This document shows, in pieces, positions 46,967-57,927 of a stretch of DNA of 64,000 nucleotides. Numbering within the stretch: the stretch's first letter is position 1; every line of letters begins with the position of its first letter. The position numbers and the translations under genes were made by a program. The notes under the pieces were generated by a model. It was given only the letters and a program-made list of their open reading frames with translations. It did no database searches and was not told the DNA's origin. The DNA is from Linum tenue (taxonomy: Eukaryota; Streptophyta; Magnoliopsida; Malpighiales; Linaceae): the NCBI GenBank assembly GCA_946122785.1, contig CAMGYJ010000005.1, positions 79,540,547-79,604,546 of the forward strand, written 5' to 3'.

Positions 46967-47259
46967 TAAAGATTGATTTATAGATTGTGAAGGCTCCATG
47001 AATGGAAGCAGGAGAAAAAGCAAGCGCTTGAAGGTGATGAAACAGTAGGAATTTTGGTTGAGACTTGAGAGCATTTTGGTTCATCACTATTTTGAAATCT
47101 CTAATATTAGGAATTTCGAAATTCCTGATCACTTAAAACCCTCACATTTTTTTATATCCAAACAAAGGATTGTGACAAAATCTCTTATAAATGATAATGC
47201 TCAGATTTCCTATTCCAAACGACCCTAAAGTTGTTGGCCTCCTTGATAAGTATCTCCTA
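46967..47259. other. Intergenic DNA, MITE-like debris
   Basis: No gene. AAATCTCTAATATTAGG and AACGACCCTAAAG phrases hint at an eroded Tourist-type MITE, without a clear partner. Confidence 0.3.
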
Positions 47260-47267
47260 CCCTCGAC

Positions 47268-47802
47268 TAGGGTTGTTAATGAATCGAGCTATTCGTGAGC
47301 GGCTCGGTCTCGAACTCAATAAAAGCTCGTTCGATTAAAAAAGCTAGTGAAGCTCGTGAACTAGCTCGATTAGGTGGCTTGTTGATACAACGCATGAACT
47401 GTCTCGTTTTGAGCTAATGAAATGTCCCAATATTGTGACTAGAGACCCAACTCGACTACAGTTTATGAGAATCAATCTATATTTTATGAGTTGGTTTGTT
47501 AATGATGCATATAATTATTAAATTGTATATATAACCTCATATGGTAATTAATACATTGAGTATATGTAAGCAAATACGTCTCACCATAACATTATGTGAT
47601 TTATATGCCATAACATTAGGTAATCACAGATATCACATATGACATAAATATTAGGTATTTATATTATAAATTATCTTAGAATTGAGGTCGAGCCGAACTT
47701 TCAATCTTAATGATGTGTCAAGATTTAATCAATAAATTGACTCGTATTTGACTCGACTCAGCTCGTTTATACAAGACAAAGCTCGGGTCATTAACGACCC
47801 TA
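47268..47802. mobile_element. hAT MITE with perfect 8-bp TSD
   Basis: 535-bp element TAGGGTTGTTAATGA...TCATTAACGACCCTA flanked by CCCTCGAC (47260-47267 and 47803-47810). Ends are rich in GAGCTCG/CGAGCT phrases; the centre is AT-rich. It lies about 440 bp downstream of the CCT5 stop codon. Confidence 0.9.
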
Positions 47803-47810
47803 CCCTCGAC

Positions 47811-48241
47811 CTACCTAAGGGCATCCTACCCTCCAACTAGCCTGTCTCCCTTTGCTTTGAGCCTTTGCCAAAACCGTTCACGACGAACTATCGTTTTGAA
47901 CTACTGGCGCAATAAAACGGCTTAATGACATTACACTGATGGCCCAGAGACAGAAATACTTCAATCGACAAGGCAACTCATGAGTCATGATAAACTAAAT
48001 TAACCACAAGAAACAAAATTCAGGGTCATGCCAGTTCCTGAAGTACATCACTTGTCCCTGCGTACATAAACTAAAGACTGATGCCAACATACATGATAAA
48101 ACCAGTGAAGGCCAAAGCAAGAGTAACAAACAAAAGTACAGAACAGCACTCTCCCACCAATTGAACCACATTGTAATCAAGGCTAAATTAAACACACTTC
48201 TGAGTTCTGACTACGAGGAAAACAAAACAAAACCTGGTGGA
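47811..48241 (-). other. CCT5 3' flank
   Basis: Downstream of the CCT5 stop on the minus strand; it probably contains the 3' UTR. No other gene seen. Confidence 0.5.
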
Positions 48242-50974
48242 CTAGAACTCAGCGGCAGAGATGACATCGTCGATCTTCAGTATCATCTTGACTACCTGTG
48301 TTGCAAGCAAAACCTGCTGCTGCTTCCCTATCAAGGTCTCGAACACGTTCTGCTCACGCATGTCCGTCGTCCCAACGTCATTGCAGTCAATACCACAGTG
48401 GGGGTTGTTCTCCTGCATCACCCGCGTAGGTATATTAAGGGGAAATTTAAGATCGCGGCAATTGTGTAAACGGTAGGTGATGTACCGTAGAAAGCTATAG
48501 AGAAATGTTTATCAAGTTACCTTGATTTGCTGGGACTTCACAGCGGATAGAGTCTCAATGGGTTGTAGTCCACTGTTTTCTGCTAGTGCCATAGGGATAG
48601 CGTCCAAAGCATCTGCGAATGCTCGAATGGCATACTGAAGTAGGAAAATTAAAGCTATTAGTATATAGGAGAAAAGAAGAAAAACAAGAAGTTCTGTGAA
48701 GGGAGGAGGAAATGGCAGCCCACCTGCTCAACTCCAGGATATCTATCCGCGGCAGCTTCTACAGCAATTGAGCAAGCAATTTCAGCCGAGCCACCACCGT
48801 AAACGATGGAGTTGTTGCGGATGAGATTCCTTGCAACGCACAGAGCATCGTGGATGCTTCGCTTGGTCTCTTCTATCATCATCTTGTTACCTGGTTGAGC
48901 ATCAAGTAGGAGTATTTAGGAAATCAGTATGGCTCAGAAGAATGATAAAGGAAAGGAATAATAGGAGCCAACAAATATCCTCACCCCCACGGATGAAAAC
49001 AGTAACGGCCCTGGAATTTGCACAATGTTCAATGTACAGCATTCTATCTTTTGTGGTGCCGAAGGATTTCTCCCTGACCAAACCAGCCTGCAGAATTGAT
49101 GGCATAAATGAGGAAGAAGTTCAAGAAATCAAATCAGTCCATGGTTTCAGGTTCTCTATTCAGACTTGTGCAATCCATAGCAAGCAATGTCCCAAATGAA
49201 AAACATACCTTTCCTAGCTTCTCAGCTGTCAACTCCTGGAATCTTGGAACAATCCTGCCACCTATACGCGAAGAGAGCACGGTTTGTCAAAAGCAATGTA
49301 CATTACACAAAAACGATAGAATAGCTTGTGAAGAATTCTGAAGAAACACTCAACCTGTGGCAATGGCTATCAGCTCTAGCTCCACTCCACCAACCCAACG
49401 TACTGCAGGAAGGTTTCTGTGCATCAGCAAATGGTTTGCCTCATCGTCAAATCCCCACTGGCAGATAACCAGAGTTGCACCAACATCCTGTTACATCAAT
49501 TTCCGGAAAGAAAGTTTGTAACTACTAGATAAGATGAGCAATTCCCTCAACCAAAGCTACATGATGCTTCTAACTGGACAAACAACTATACCTTGCACTG
49601 TTGAACCATATCATCGAAATACTGGTGCTCTTGCCTGCGTAGAGCCTCAAACTTCTCTACTGTGTCAATGTCCACCTTATGCTTGGTCTTTGGCTTCGGG
49701 GGTTCAAAGGGACATGTCAAAATAGCAATGTTTGCATCTTGAATTTGCTTGGGCATCTGTGGGTGACTCATGTCCTTGTCAACAACAATTCCATAAATCA
49801 GTTCAGTATCTTCCAACTTCCCACCAACCTTCCCATCAACTTTTATCAAGTCCAAGTTCACATCTTTCCTTTCTAAATCTGCCACAGCAAGGACGGCCTT
49901 AACAGAAATCTCGGCCAACTGGCGCTTGCATCTGTTCACGCTGCAAAAACAAAGACACGAAGAAAATTCAAGAAAAGAACCTTACCTTTCCTAGCATTTA
50001 AAAAGCTATAACATTCCTATACGAACACCCATGATAGCAAGAAGAAACCGTAACCAAACTGATTTTCAAGCAAAAGAAAAAGAATCAGCTTTGGCCAGTT
50101 ACTTACATCTTTGAAGATAAAGTAGTCATGCAAGTCTGAACAAGCGACTCTATGTTGTTCTCTCCAAATTCGAACTTGTGAGCAATACGCTCCAAATGCT
50201 CAACAGCTATTCTAGACGCAAGCTCATATCCCTCTGCAATTCGAATGGGATGAATCCCACGCTCTAGCAACTTCTCAGCTTGCTCGAGAAGGCTTCCAGC
50301 CATGACCACAACACCAGTAGTCCCATCACCGATCTCATAGTCCTGACTCCTAGATAGCTCCACCATGAGCTTGGCGATTTGATTGTCTACATCCATCTGC
50401 TCCAAGATTGTCGCACCATCATTGGCTGGAAACAGAAGAAGGGAAAAAAGACTCTGTCAAGCAAAATAATCGTGTGCAACCAAGAAAAGAAATCCTACCA
50501 CATCAAATCAACTTCTATTCTAGCTCAAACTCCAACGGCCTCCAGTCACTAACAATGATCCACAGAGATCCGCGAACAAACCTTAAACCCTGAGCTGCTA
50601 TTCGAAGAGAAGTAGGCATACACGAAACAAAGACGCGCGCAAACACACGACTACGACAATCAAATCAGCGGATCGGAAGTAAGGAAAAGCGAAACCCCAA
50701 GACCCTATGCAATCTAACTCGATAGCGGAACTAGAAAGCGAGAAGAACGAGCGAAGCGAGGACAAGGATACTCACTGATGGTGACGTCACCGTCGGGGCT
50801 GGAGAGCATCTTGTCCATCCCCTTGGGACCGAGCGAAGTGCGGAGGATCCGAGCGACAGACCTACCGGCGGAAATGTTGGCCTTCTGCGCATCGAGACCT
50901 CTCAATCGAGTCTTCTGCTCCTGCTCCTTGATTATGATGAACGGGCGCCCGTATTCGTCGAAAGCTAGCGCCAT
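48242..50974 (-). CDS. CCT5: Chaperonin CCT5 / TCP-1 subunit epsilon (9 exons, 535 aa)
   Basis: Epsilon subunit of the cytosolic TRiC/CCT chaperonin, the ATP-driven ring that folds actin, tubulin and other proteins. Minus-strand exons: 50974-50776, 50425-50107, 49940-49592, 49487-49355, 49261-49209, 49087-48985, 48890-48724, 48634-48521, 48412-48242. All are GT-AG with compatible phases, totalling 536 codons including TAG. It begins [20 protein letters not shown], the plant epsilon start. The ATP-binding DGATIL segment (69-74) and GDGTTG (99-104, catalytic Asp100) are intact; the apical region includes [20 protein letters not shown], and the C-terminal equatorial part contains [12 protein letters not shown]. 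The length equals that expected for plant CCT5. The gene is undamaged even though a long foldback transposon starts 314 bp upstream of its ATG. Confidence 0.97.
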
Positions 50975-51287
50975 TTTTCCGGCGGCGCTTCCTTCTTCTT
51001 GGTTTCCTGCGCCGCTTCAACGGCGACGACGGAGCTGCGAGTGTTGGAGAAGAGCGGAAAAGGGAAGATTGTAGAAGGTGAACAAACCAGTTGAGTAGCA
51101 GTAGAGCTTAAGCTTCCTCTCTACTTCGTCCATCGGCCATTTTGAAGCCCTAACCCGCCGACGTTCCTGGGTCGGGCTCTAGGATCCGAAAAGTTGGTTA
51201 GTGGACTTAACGAGCCCAAGTGTTGCTATAGTTAAAGCCCCAGCTTAGCTGGAGCCCAATCTTTATCTTGCTTTATGTCATATTATG
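50975..51287 (-). promoter_or_regulatory. CCT5 promoter and 5' UTR region
   Basis: The 313 bp between the CCT5 start codon and the foldback transposon must hold the 5' UTR and proximal promoter. I see no clear TATA box, which is common for housekeeping genes. The motif GGGCTCTAGG and several GCCC/GGGC pairs (51170-51250), including AGCCCA, resemble plant site-II-type (TGGGCY) elements of housekeeping promoters. Confidence 0.4.
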
Positions 51288-51429
51288 GGAATTTGCTACG
51301 GTGACATGCATGTCATGGTGACATGTAATTTTCGGTCGACCTTATATAGGATAAGGTCGACCTAATCTGTTGTTTCAGTGTAAAAACAGTTTCATGGTGC
51401 CTACTTTGGAGATTCATATCTTACAATTG

Positions 51430-53188
51430 GGGTTAAAGACATATTTGGTCACTGAGATTACTAAATTAGGACATGTTTAGTCACTGTAAAAATTTAATAT
51501 CAAATTTGGTCACTAAAATTACTAAAACAGGACACGCTTAGTCACTCGCCGTTAGTTGCCGTCCAACTCCGTTAAAAAACTCCGTTATGTGCTGACGTGG
51601 CTAACGTGAGCGCCTAGTCAGCGCCGTTTTGGGACGGAAATGACCAAACCCGACCCGCCACGTCACTATACCCGCCACGTAATAAACCCAACCCAATCCA
51701 TTAACCCAACCCGACCCAGAAACAAACCCTAACCCACCTAACCAGACCAGAGGCCACTTAAACAAATCAAAATTGATTTGTTTCCATTACAGACCCTTCT
51801 CCTTCCTCGAGCTCTTTCCGAGCTCTTCCCCTTCGCCATTTTCGATCAAACCCTGAGAGCAGAGAGCAGGGAGAGATGAAGTCGGGTTGAAGACGCGTTG
51901 AAGTCGCGTTGAAAACTGGGAGTCTTCCCCTTCCCCGTCGCATTGAAGTCGCGCGTTTCCGCCATCGCAGTCAGTTTCCCTCGCCGGCAGACAACGAAAC
52001 CTTGAGATTCTCTTCGATTCGCGTTGCACTTCTTCTTCTTCGTCGCCCGCCAGCGTCAGCTTCCTCAATCGCAGCAGTGGAGGAAACCCTAAATCTATTC
52101 CCCCATCGCGCCAGATCGCAGCAGACGGCCTTGTCGCAGGTGGCCGACGCGTTCGAGGAGCTGGCTTGGGGGTTAGGGTTTGGGATTTGGTTGTGGTGGG
52201 TGATTTGGAGGTGGTTTTGTTTTTGGGGGAAGTTGATTGCTTGATTGATGGATCTGAGACTAGGGTTTTGATTTTGGTGGGTGTGGGAGTGGAAGTGGAA
52301 TTGAGCTGCTGCTTCTTGTCTTTCTTCTTGAGGAGCTGAGCAGTATCAGCTGTGGAATTGGTGGGCTTCTTCTTCGTGGTGAGTAGAGAATCGCTACTGC
52401 TGCTGGCCTTGGACTTGGTGGGTGATGTTGATTTAGTAGAGTTGGAGGATTTGGTGGTAATAAGTTTGGTCTGGTTCTTCTTACCACTCGAAGAAGAAGA
52501 AGACAGTATCTCCGATAGCAGCAGAGTTGGTAGTAGTCTTCTTGGTGAGTTTCATGGTCTGATTCTTGTTAGCAGAGGGAATGGTAGATTTAGAAAGCTT
52601 GGTGCTTGGTGTTGCTTGTGATGATGATAGGCTGCTGCTGCTGCTCTTTTTCTTGGGCAGTTGTGGTTGCTCATCGTCGTCATGGCTGTCTAAGGAAGAG
52701 GCAGAGAGGAAGAGGGGGGAGGTGAACAAGAAGAAGAAGAAGGAGAGCAAGAGTAGCTTCCTGAATCTTCACCACCGAGCTCCGAGCCGCCGGCACCGCC
52801 ACATTCCTCAAGAAGATGAAGGAAGGGCGGCCGGCAGATTAATGGGGAAAACCCTAAATTGGGTTGGGGAGGAAGGAGGAAGAAGGGTTGGGTAGGGTTG
52901 GGTGATGGGTTGGGTTGGGTTGGGTTGGTTTTAATGAGGTGGCGGGTTATAATGACGTGGCGGGTCGGGTTTTATTTTTGTTGGGTTAATATCCGGCTGA
53001 TTAGGCAATTCTGTTTGCCACATCAGCACTTAACGGACTTCATTAACGGAGTTGGACGGAGACTAACGGCGAGTGACTAAATGCGTCCAGTTTTAGTAAT
53101 TGTAGTGACCAAATTTGATATTAAATTTTTCTAGTGACTAAACATGTCCCGATTTTGTAATCTCAGTGACCAAATGTGTCTTTAACCC
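51430..53188. mobile_element. MULE / possible Pack-MULE nested in the foldback (1759 bp)
   Basis: Long TIRs (GGGTTAAAGACATATTTGGTCAC... / ...GTGACCAAATGTGTCTTTAACCC) are flanked by the perfect 10-bp repeat CTTACAATTG (51420-51429 and 53189-53198). The interior (about 51780-52870) is GC-rich and gene-like. On the minus strand from 52750 a frame begins MLSFFFFLFTSPLFLSASS (signal-peptide-like) and continues into a Ser/Lys-rich region. On the plus strand about 52100-52170 reads QTALSQVADAFEELA. These look like captured host exons, but I cannot name the donors. Confidence 0.8.
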
Positions 53189-53983
53189 CTTACAATTGGG
53201 TAGATGGAAATTGGAGATTAAAAGCTTGTTTTGAAGCTGAAGTGTCCCTCTACACATTAAAATACTTGGAAGCTCAATAGAAAGTCCAGAAGACTATTTT
53301 TGAACCTGACCAAAAGGCTATGCCAAAACTGGGAAACTGCCTGAAAATGGCTAAGTCTGCCAACGTGTTTGTCAAGCCTACTTTGGAGCTCAATTTGAGA
53401 AGCATGGATGCGAGTCAAGTCCAGGGGCCTCTACCACGTTAAATTACGTATTTTTTTATACAAAGGCAAGGAATTGGATGAAAGATTGAATATCTTTAAG
53501 CCTTCAAACAAAAGGCTCGAAGTTGCTACGAAGTCTGTTTTTCTGGCAGCTTGCTTGTGCTCGAAGTCTGCCAGAAAAACAGCCTTCGTAGCAACTTCGA
53601 CCCTTTTGTTTGAAGCCTTACATATATCCAATCTTTCATCCAATGCCTTGAATTTGTATAAAAACATACATAATTTAACGTGGTAGAGGCTCCTGGACTA
53701 GACTCGCATTCATGCTTCTCGAATTGAGCTCCAAAATAGGCTTCACAAACACGTTTCCAGACTTAGCCATTTCCAGGCAGTTTCCCAGTTTTGGCATAGC
53801 CTTTTGATGAGGTTCAAAAATGGTCTTCTTGACTTCCTATCGAGCTCTCAATCACTTCAATATGTAGAGGGACACTCCAGCTTCAAAACAAGTCATTAGT
53901 CTTCAATTTCCATCTAGCCAATTGTATGATATGAATATCCAAAGTAGGCACCATGAACTGTTTTTACACTGAAACAACAAATT

Positions 53984-54098
53984 AGGTCGACCTGATCCTA
54001 TATGAGGTCGACCGAATCCTAAATGAGGTCGACCAGATCCTATATGAGGTCGACCGAATTCTAAATGAGGTCGACCTAATCCTAACTGAGGTCGACCA
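53984..54098. repeat. About 20-bp GAGGTCGACC tandem repeat
   Basis: Six copies of a unit containing AGGTCGACC plus about 11 variable bases (RATCCTAWATG). The opposite arm of the foldback has only two copies (51337-51372), so the array expanded on this arm. Confidence 0.85.
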
Positions 54099-54152
54099 GA
54101 AAGTGCAAGTCACCATGACATGAATGTCACCGTAGGCACACCCCATATTATG

Positions 54153-54889
54153 TGTCCCATTTTTTTTTTTTTTTTTATTTTTTTTGAAAGGTGTGTCCCA
54201 TTTAATTTTGGAATACTCCAAAATGATAATAATTTTAGGCAAGCACAATTAATTAATAGTTTAGGAAATAAACTCCATATCAAAAAAATTGCTCCGAGAT
54301 TTGCGGAGCCCGGAAATCTTAACTAGGGTTTTTTGTTGCGACGATCGGTCCGTATGTCGACGGCAATTAGAAATGGCAATGGGCAGGTCCGGGGTAAGTT
54401 TCTTGGTACCCAAACCCGCCTCGTGGCAGGGCGGGTCCAGGTCGGGTAATTGATCACGGGTCGCGAGTCGGGGCAGGTCGACCCAATGGGTATGCAATTT
54501 ATTTGAAAAACATTAGAAATATTCGTTATTTTTATTATAAAACTAAGAAAATAAAAAATATTATGACAATTGTAGTTAAATTATTGGAGAAATTAAGGTT
54601 TTCACTAATTGAGGTCCCACCTTCCTTTTTGCAGCACATGGCACTTTCACAAAAAACGCCTAATATTCAGCCAACAACTCACGCTTAACATGCACACAAG
54701 CTCATGCCCATCTCGCGATCCAACAGCCTAATGCATATAGCTCACAGTTATGGCCTACATATTAGCACGCTCAGCAATGGGCTAGTGGGGAAATCTCAAA
54801 CGACTTGAGAGCTCTAACTCAAGACATCGAATGTTAAGCAAAGAAGCAAAGACGATGGCCGCACAAGGGGCAAGCCGCATCGTCCAAAC
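54153..54889. other. Intergenic DNA with poly-T and hAT fragment
   Basis: A long T tract lies at 54162-54184. At about 54366-54490 a TAGAAATGGCAATGGGCAGG start with CGGGTC phrases resembles the left end of the hAT family at 63514, but no right end is present. No gene. Confidence 0.4.
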
Positions 54890-54904
54890 TCGCAAAGGTC
54901 CAAT

Positions 54905-56040
54905 CCACCCGGGGGCGTCCATCACCGGCAGACATACTGTCACCTAGAGGCGTCCATCACTGGGAGGCGGACGTCCACCGGGAGGCGTCCATCACCAGGG
55001 GCATCCATCACCGAGCAATGGCCGCACGAGGGGCAAAACCGCATCGTGCGGACTCGCAAGTAAGGCAGGTTAATACACCTTAACGCATTATTTTACTCCT
55101 TCAATTCTTGCAGAATACAAGAAGCAAAGGGGCAAATGTTGGGTCTAGTATTAACCCGCCTAATACGGGCCCAAGCCCACCACAAAGTGTCTCACCTTGG
55201 GCCCAAGCCCATTCTGGGGTCCAGTACACCGGGAGGCGTCCAGTCCACCCAGGGGGTAGGGATGGCAACAAAACCCGAACCCACGAGTACCCACCCGACC
55301 CAACCCGGTCAACGCGGGTAAAACCCGTGTTGACGGGTTTTGGGCCGGGTTTGGGTTTAAACCCGCTACACTATTTACCAGGTCGGGTTGAGTTTGGGTT
55401 TAGGTAAACCCGACCCATGGGTACCCGCCCACACACATAATTACTTTCCCGGTATATTTAATATTCTAAATAATATATCTTCCTTAAACAATTAATATTC
55501 TTTATGTTTATGAAGTGGAGAGTGAAGAAACTTAGTTAACGAGGAAGAAGCTTTCAACTAATCTTTTGTTTATAGATGTTTATCTTTAATTTTGAACAAT
55601 TTGTATTTATCATTTGCGGTTTGCTTGTATGCTCTAAATTGGTGTTTTTTTGTATGATTAATTTGTATGAGAAAATTGATGTTAAACTTTTATTTTGAAA
55701 GAAACTTGTTATTGTAAATTTTTTACCACAAAAACCCACGGGTACCCATGAACCCGCGGATACCCAGCGGGTTGGGTTGGGTTTGAGTTTTTCAAACCCA
55801 ACGGGTTTTACCCCGGGGTTTTTTGGCGGATAAACCCATGGGTTTGGGTTTGGGTTTGACAAAACCCGCCCCAACCCGACCCATTGCCATCCCTACCAGG
55901 GGGCGTCCATCACCGGGAGGCGTCCAGCCTACCTGGGGGCGTCCACCACCGGGAGGAGTCCATTCACCGGAAGGCGTCCATCGACGAAAGGCGTCCATTA
56001 CAACGGGAGGCACCCACCACCGGGAGGCGTCCAATGGATG
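54905..56040 (+). repeat. GC-rich minisatellite (GGGAGGCGTCCATCACC)
   Basis: Degenerate repeats of a unit of about 17 bp built on GGCGTCCAYCACCGGGA occur at 54905-55020, 55225-55256 and 55896-56040. The hAT element at 55257-55895 splits the right block. Confidence 0.75.
55257..55895. mobile_element. hAT element inside the minisatellite (639 bp)
   Basis: TAGGGATGGCAA...TTGCCATCCCTA with perfect 8-bp TSD CCAGGGGG (55249-55256, 55896-55903). Ends are rich in ACCCGAACCC/GGGTTTGGG phrases; no transposase. Confidence 0.9.
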
Positions 56041-56320
56041 CCTCCGACTCCTATATAAGGAGGCCAGACCCTCCAAGCAAAGGGACTTCTCTCCCTTCCA
56101 TCACTTTACCACTTATGGTTCTCTCTCTAAACCCTATATCTCTCTACATTCTCTACACTCTATCATATATCCTATTCTAACTTGGGCGTCGGAGTGTAGA
56201 TCACGGGGGCCGCCCCCGACTCTCCACAGGATTCTTCCAATCTCGAGAAGATCAGAAGAGGGAGTCCGGATCAAGGTTCCACACTAATCACCCGGCACTA
56301 ATCCGGGTCAAACAATAAGG

Positions 56321-57028
56321 GTGTGTTATGGACTTGGCATATAGCTCTGGTTTGGGAAGAGAGATGTGGTAGAGTAGAGTCTTCAATGAGTCCAATAGAT
56401 AAGCTAAAGACATCTTTGTACAAATCAAGCAGGAAGTTCGGCTCTGTTGAATGGGGAAAATTAGAATTTACCCAAGTTCTAATATGCTCTGGATAAGTTC
56501 ATTGAGTAAAAATGATTGATTGAGTAAAAATGATTGATTGTCATGTCAATTTCTAGTGACAGTAAATGATATGTATAAAGTTGGGGGGTGGAAGGCCTTA
56601 AACTTGGATTGTACATTTTAACTGCTATAGCAATATGTTTTTTCTAAAGTTTTTGGCCAAGGTTGAGCTATAAAAAATGAAATAACAATTACCGAAATTA
56701 ATTTGATGTCGTTTCATTTAGAACACCAGTGTTGTCAATTGCTGAAATAATTATTTGCTTAAAATAAAAATAAAAACTCGAAAAACAGTTAAGATTTAGT
56801 TCTAAAAGACGGCATAAAATAGAAGAAAAAATAAAACTTTTCCAATAATAGATTTTCCCCTTTTCCTAATTTCCCACCTCCCCAAAAATAAATGCGATCA
56901 GATCCATCGGCCCGACGACGAAGAACCGACCAAGGACGACCCTATGGCTTCCCTGAAACTCCGGCCGGTCAATTAAACCCGAATTCCAAGCCCAAATTCC
57001 TAACAAAACACCAGCCATCCGATAAACC
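56321..57028. other. Intergenic and AGP upstream region
   Basis: No gene seen. A 16-bp phrase AGTAAAAATGATTGAT is tandemly repeated at about 56504-56538. The last few hundred bases are the AGP promoter. Confidence 0.4.
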
Positions 57029-57035
57029 TATAAAT
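57029..57035 (+). promoter_or_regulatory. TATA box of the AGP gene
   Basis: TATAAAT lies 136 bases upstream of the ATG, leaving a leader of about 100 nt. Confidence 0.55.
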
Positions 57036-57164
57036 CCATTACCCAATTCTCCTTCCCACTTCGCCAATTCAGAAAGAAAAGAAAATCTGCAGGTGTTTCT
57101 CTATCTTTCAATCCCACGACTGCATTAGAGAATCTCTGCACATTTCCACCGCTCCCAAAAAATA

Positions 57165-57482
57165 ATGGCAATCAATAAGGTCGTCGTCTTGGCTCTCTTC
57201 TTCGCCGCCGTCATCGGCGTCGCCTCCGCCGCCGCCCCGGCAGCCACCGACGCAGCCGCCGCCGCACCTGCTGCCTCCCCCGCCGGGGATGACGTCATCG
57301 GCACCACTGACGGATCGGCTTCCGCACCCACCGGCAACGGCGATGTCGCCCCCGGTCCTCTGGGAACCGGCCCCGACGCCGGCGCACCCGCCGCAGAGGC
57401 TCCCAAGAGTGATGCCAGCTCCGTCACCGTCTCTGCCGCCGCCGCTGGTGTCGCTGCTGTTGCTGGCTACTTCGTTATGTAA
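57165..57482 (+). CDS. Small arabinogalactan-type GPI-anchored peptide (105 aa)
   Basis: Intronless gene for a short classical-AGP-like protein. Residues 1-22 form a signal peptide (MAINKVVVLALFFAAVIGVASA). The mature part is rich in Ala, Pro, Ser, Thr and Gly with AP/PA/SP dipeptides, the usual sites for proline hydroxylation and arabinogalactan addition. The last 20 or so residues are hydrophobic (AAAAGVAAVAGYFVM) and follow a small-residue cleavage region, as expected of a GPI-anchor signal. The product should be a cell-surface proteoglycan core. The start is the first ATG after a plausible leader, and codons are very GC-rich at third positions compared with the surroundings. Proline density is modest, so it could be called an AGP-like peptide rather than a classical AGP. 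The 3' flank has AATAAA at 57664. Confidence 0.85.
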   Translation: MAINKVVVLALFFAAVIGVASAAAPAATDAAAAAPAASPAGDDVIGTTDGSASAPTGNGDVAPGPLGTGPDAGAPAAEAPKSDASSVTVSAAAAGVAAVAGYFVM

Positions 57483-57663
57483 ATTCAGCTGTCGCAAAAT
57501 TAAACCCCCAGTGTTTCCGATTACGGTCGTATCTGGGAAAGTTTGATTATTACCTATTTTTTCATTTAATATTCTTCGGTTTGATTTTGGTTTTCTTTTG
57601 TAATTGTTACGTCGCGGGAAATTAACTGCGGCAAAGGAATTGCTTCTTTTTTCTGAATCTATT

Positions 57664-57669
57664 AATAAA
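57664..57669 (+). terminator. Polyadenylation signal of the AGP gene
   Basis: AATAAA about 180 nt after the stop codon in an AT-rich 3' flank. Confidence 0.5.
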
Positions 57670-57927
57670 AGTTATATAAAAAAACTCTTTTGTTTTCGTA
57701 TTACCATCATTTTGTACAGTGCCAAATAATTTTCAATGGAGAATTGCCCTGAACTCGCGATAGAAATATTACAACAAGTGAGTGTATTAATTAAAAAAAT
57801 TCAGTAATTTTTTTTCCGATAAGGGTGATATAGGTTTTAATTTGTGATTAAGGTTCTACTTTAAAGATTCTAAAATTCAGTAAAATATTCATTGTGTTTA
57901 GAAGTGAAAACCCAACTCAACAGGTAC
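57670..57927. other. AT-rich spacer before the gypsy element
   Basis: No feature recognised; it ends at GGTAC, the left flank of the retrotransposon. Confidence 0.5.

Larger units (their letters stand above)
51288..54143. mobile_element. Foldback element with about 0.5-kb arms
   Basis: Two long inverted arms (51288-53549, less the nested MULE, and 53568-54143) surround a spacer of only about 18 nt. They are flanked by the 9-bp direct repeat CATATTATG (51279-51287 and 54144-54152). Ends read GGAATTTGCTACGGTGACAT and ATGTCACCGTAGGCACACCC. The two strands of the centre translate to nearly the same peptide, a side effect of the palindrome. The left arm is interrupted by the MULE at 51430-53188. 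The Mutator-type TSD suggests a MULE-derived foldback. Confidence 0.88.
54600..56320 (+). mobile_element. LTR-like region (possible solo LTR)
   Basis: The right part resembles the 3' portion of a plant Ty3/gypsy LTR. A TATATAAGG promoter box (about 56051) is followed by a CT-rich leader, TTGGGCGTCGGAGTGTAGATCACGGG-like sequence and an AACA end near 56314. No internal retrotransposon genes flank it. I could not define the 5' border or target duplication, so the call is tentative. Confidence 0.35.

Noticed and set aside
40000..47150. ATTTTGAAAT near 40486 and 47087 as the target duplication of the second LINE
   Set aside because: The right copy lies about 750 bp beyond the recognisable LINE 5' end, with an intact MITE in between; the match is too short and AT-rich to trust.
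53408..53686. Two overlapping open frames on opposite strands encoding nearly the same peptide
   Set aside because: Explained by the palindromic foldback centre; a mirror-image frame is expected from an inverted repeat and there is no other coding evidence.
56892..57128. Frame MRSDPSARRRRTDQGR... upstream of the AGP gene
   Set aside because: Overlaps the AGP promoter and leader, lacks a domain, and ends right at the AGP 5' UTR; treated as non-coding.
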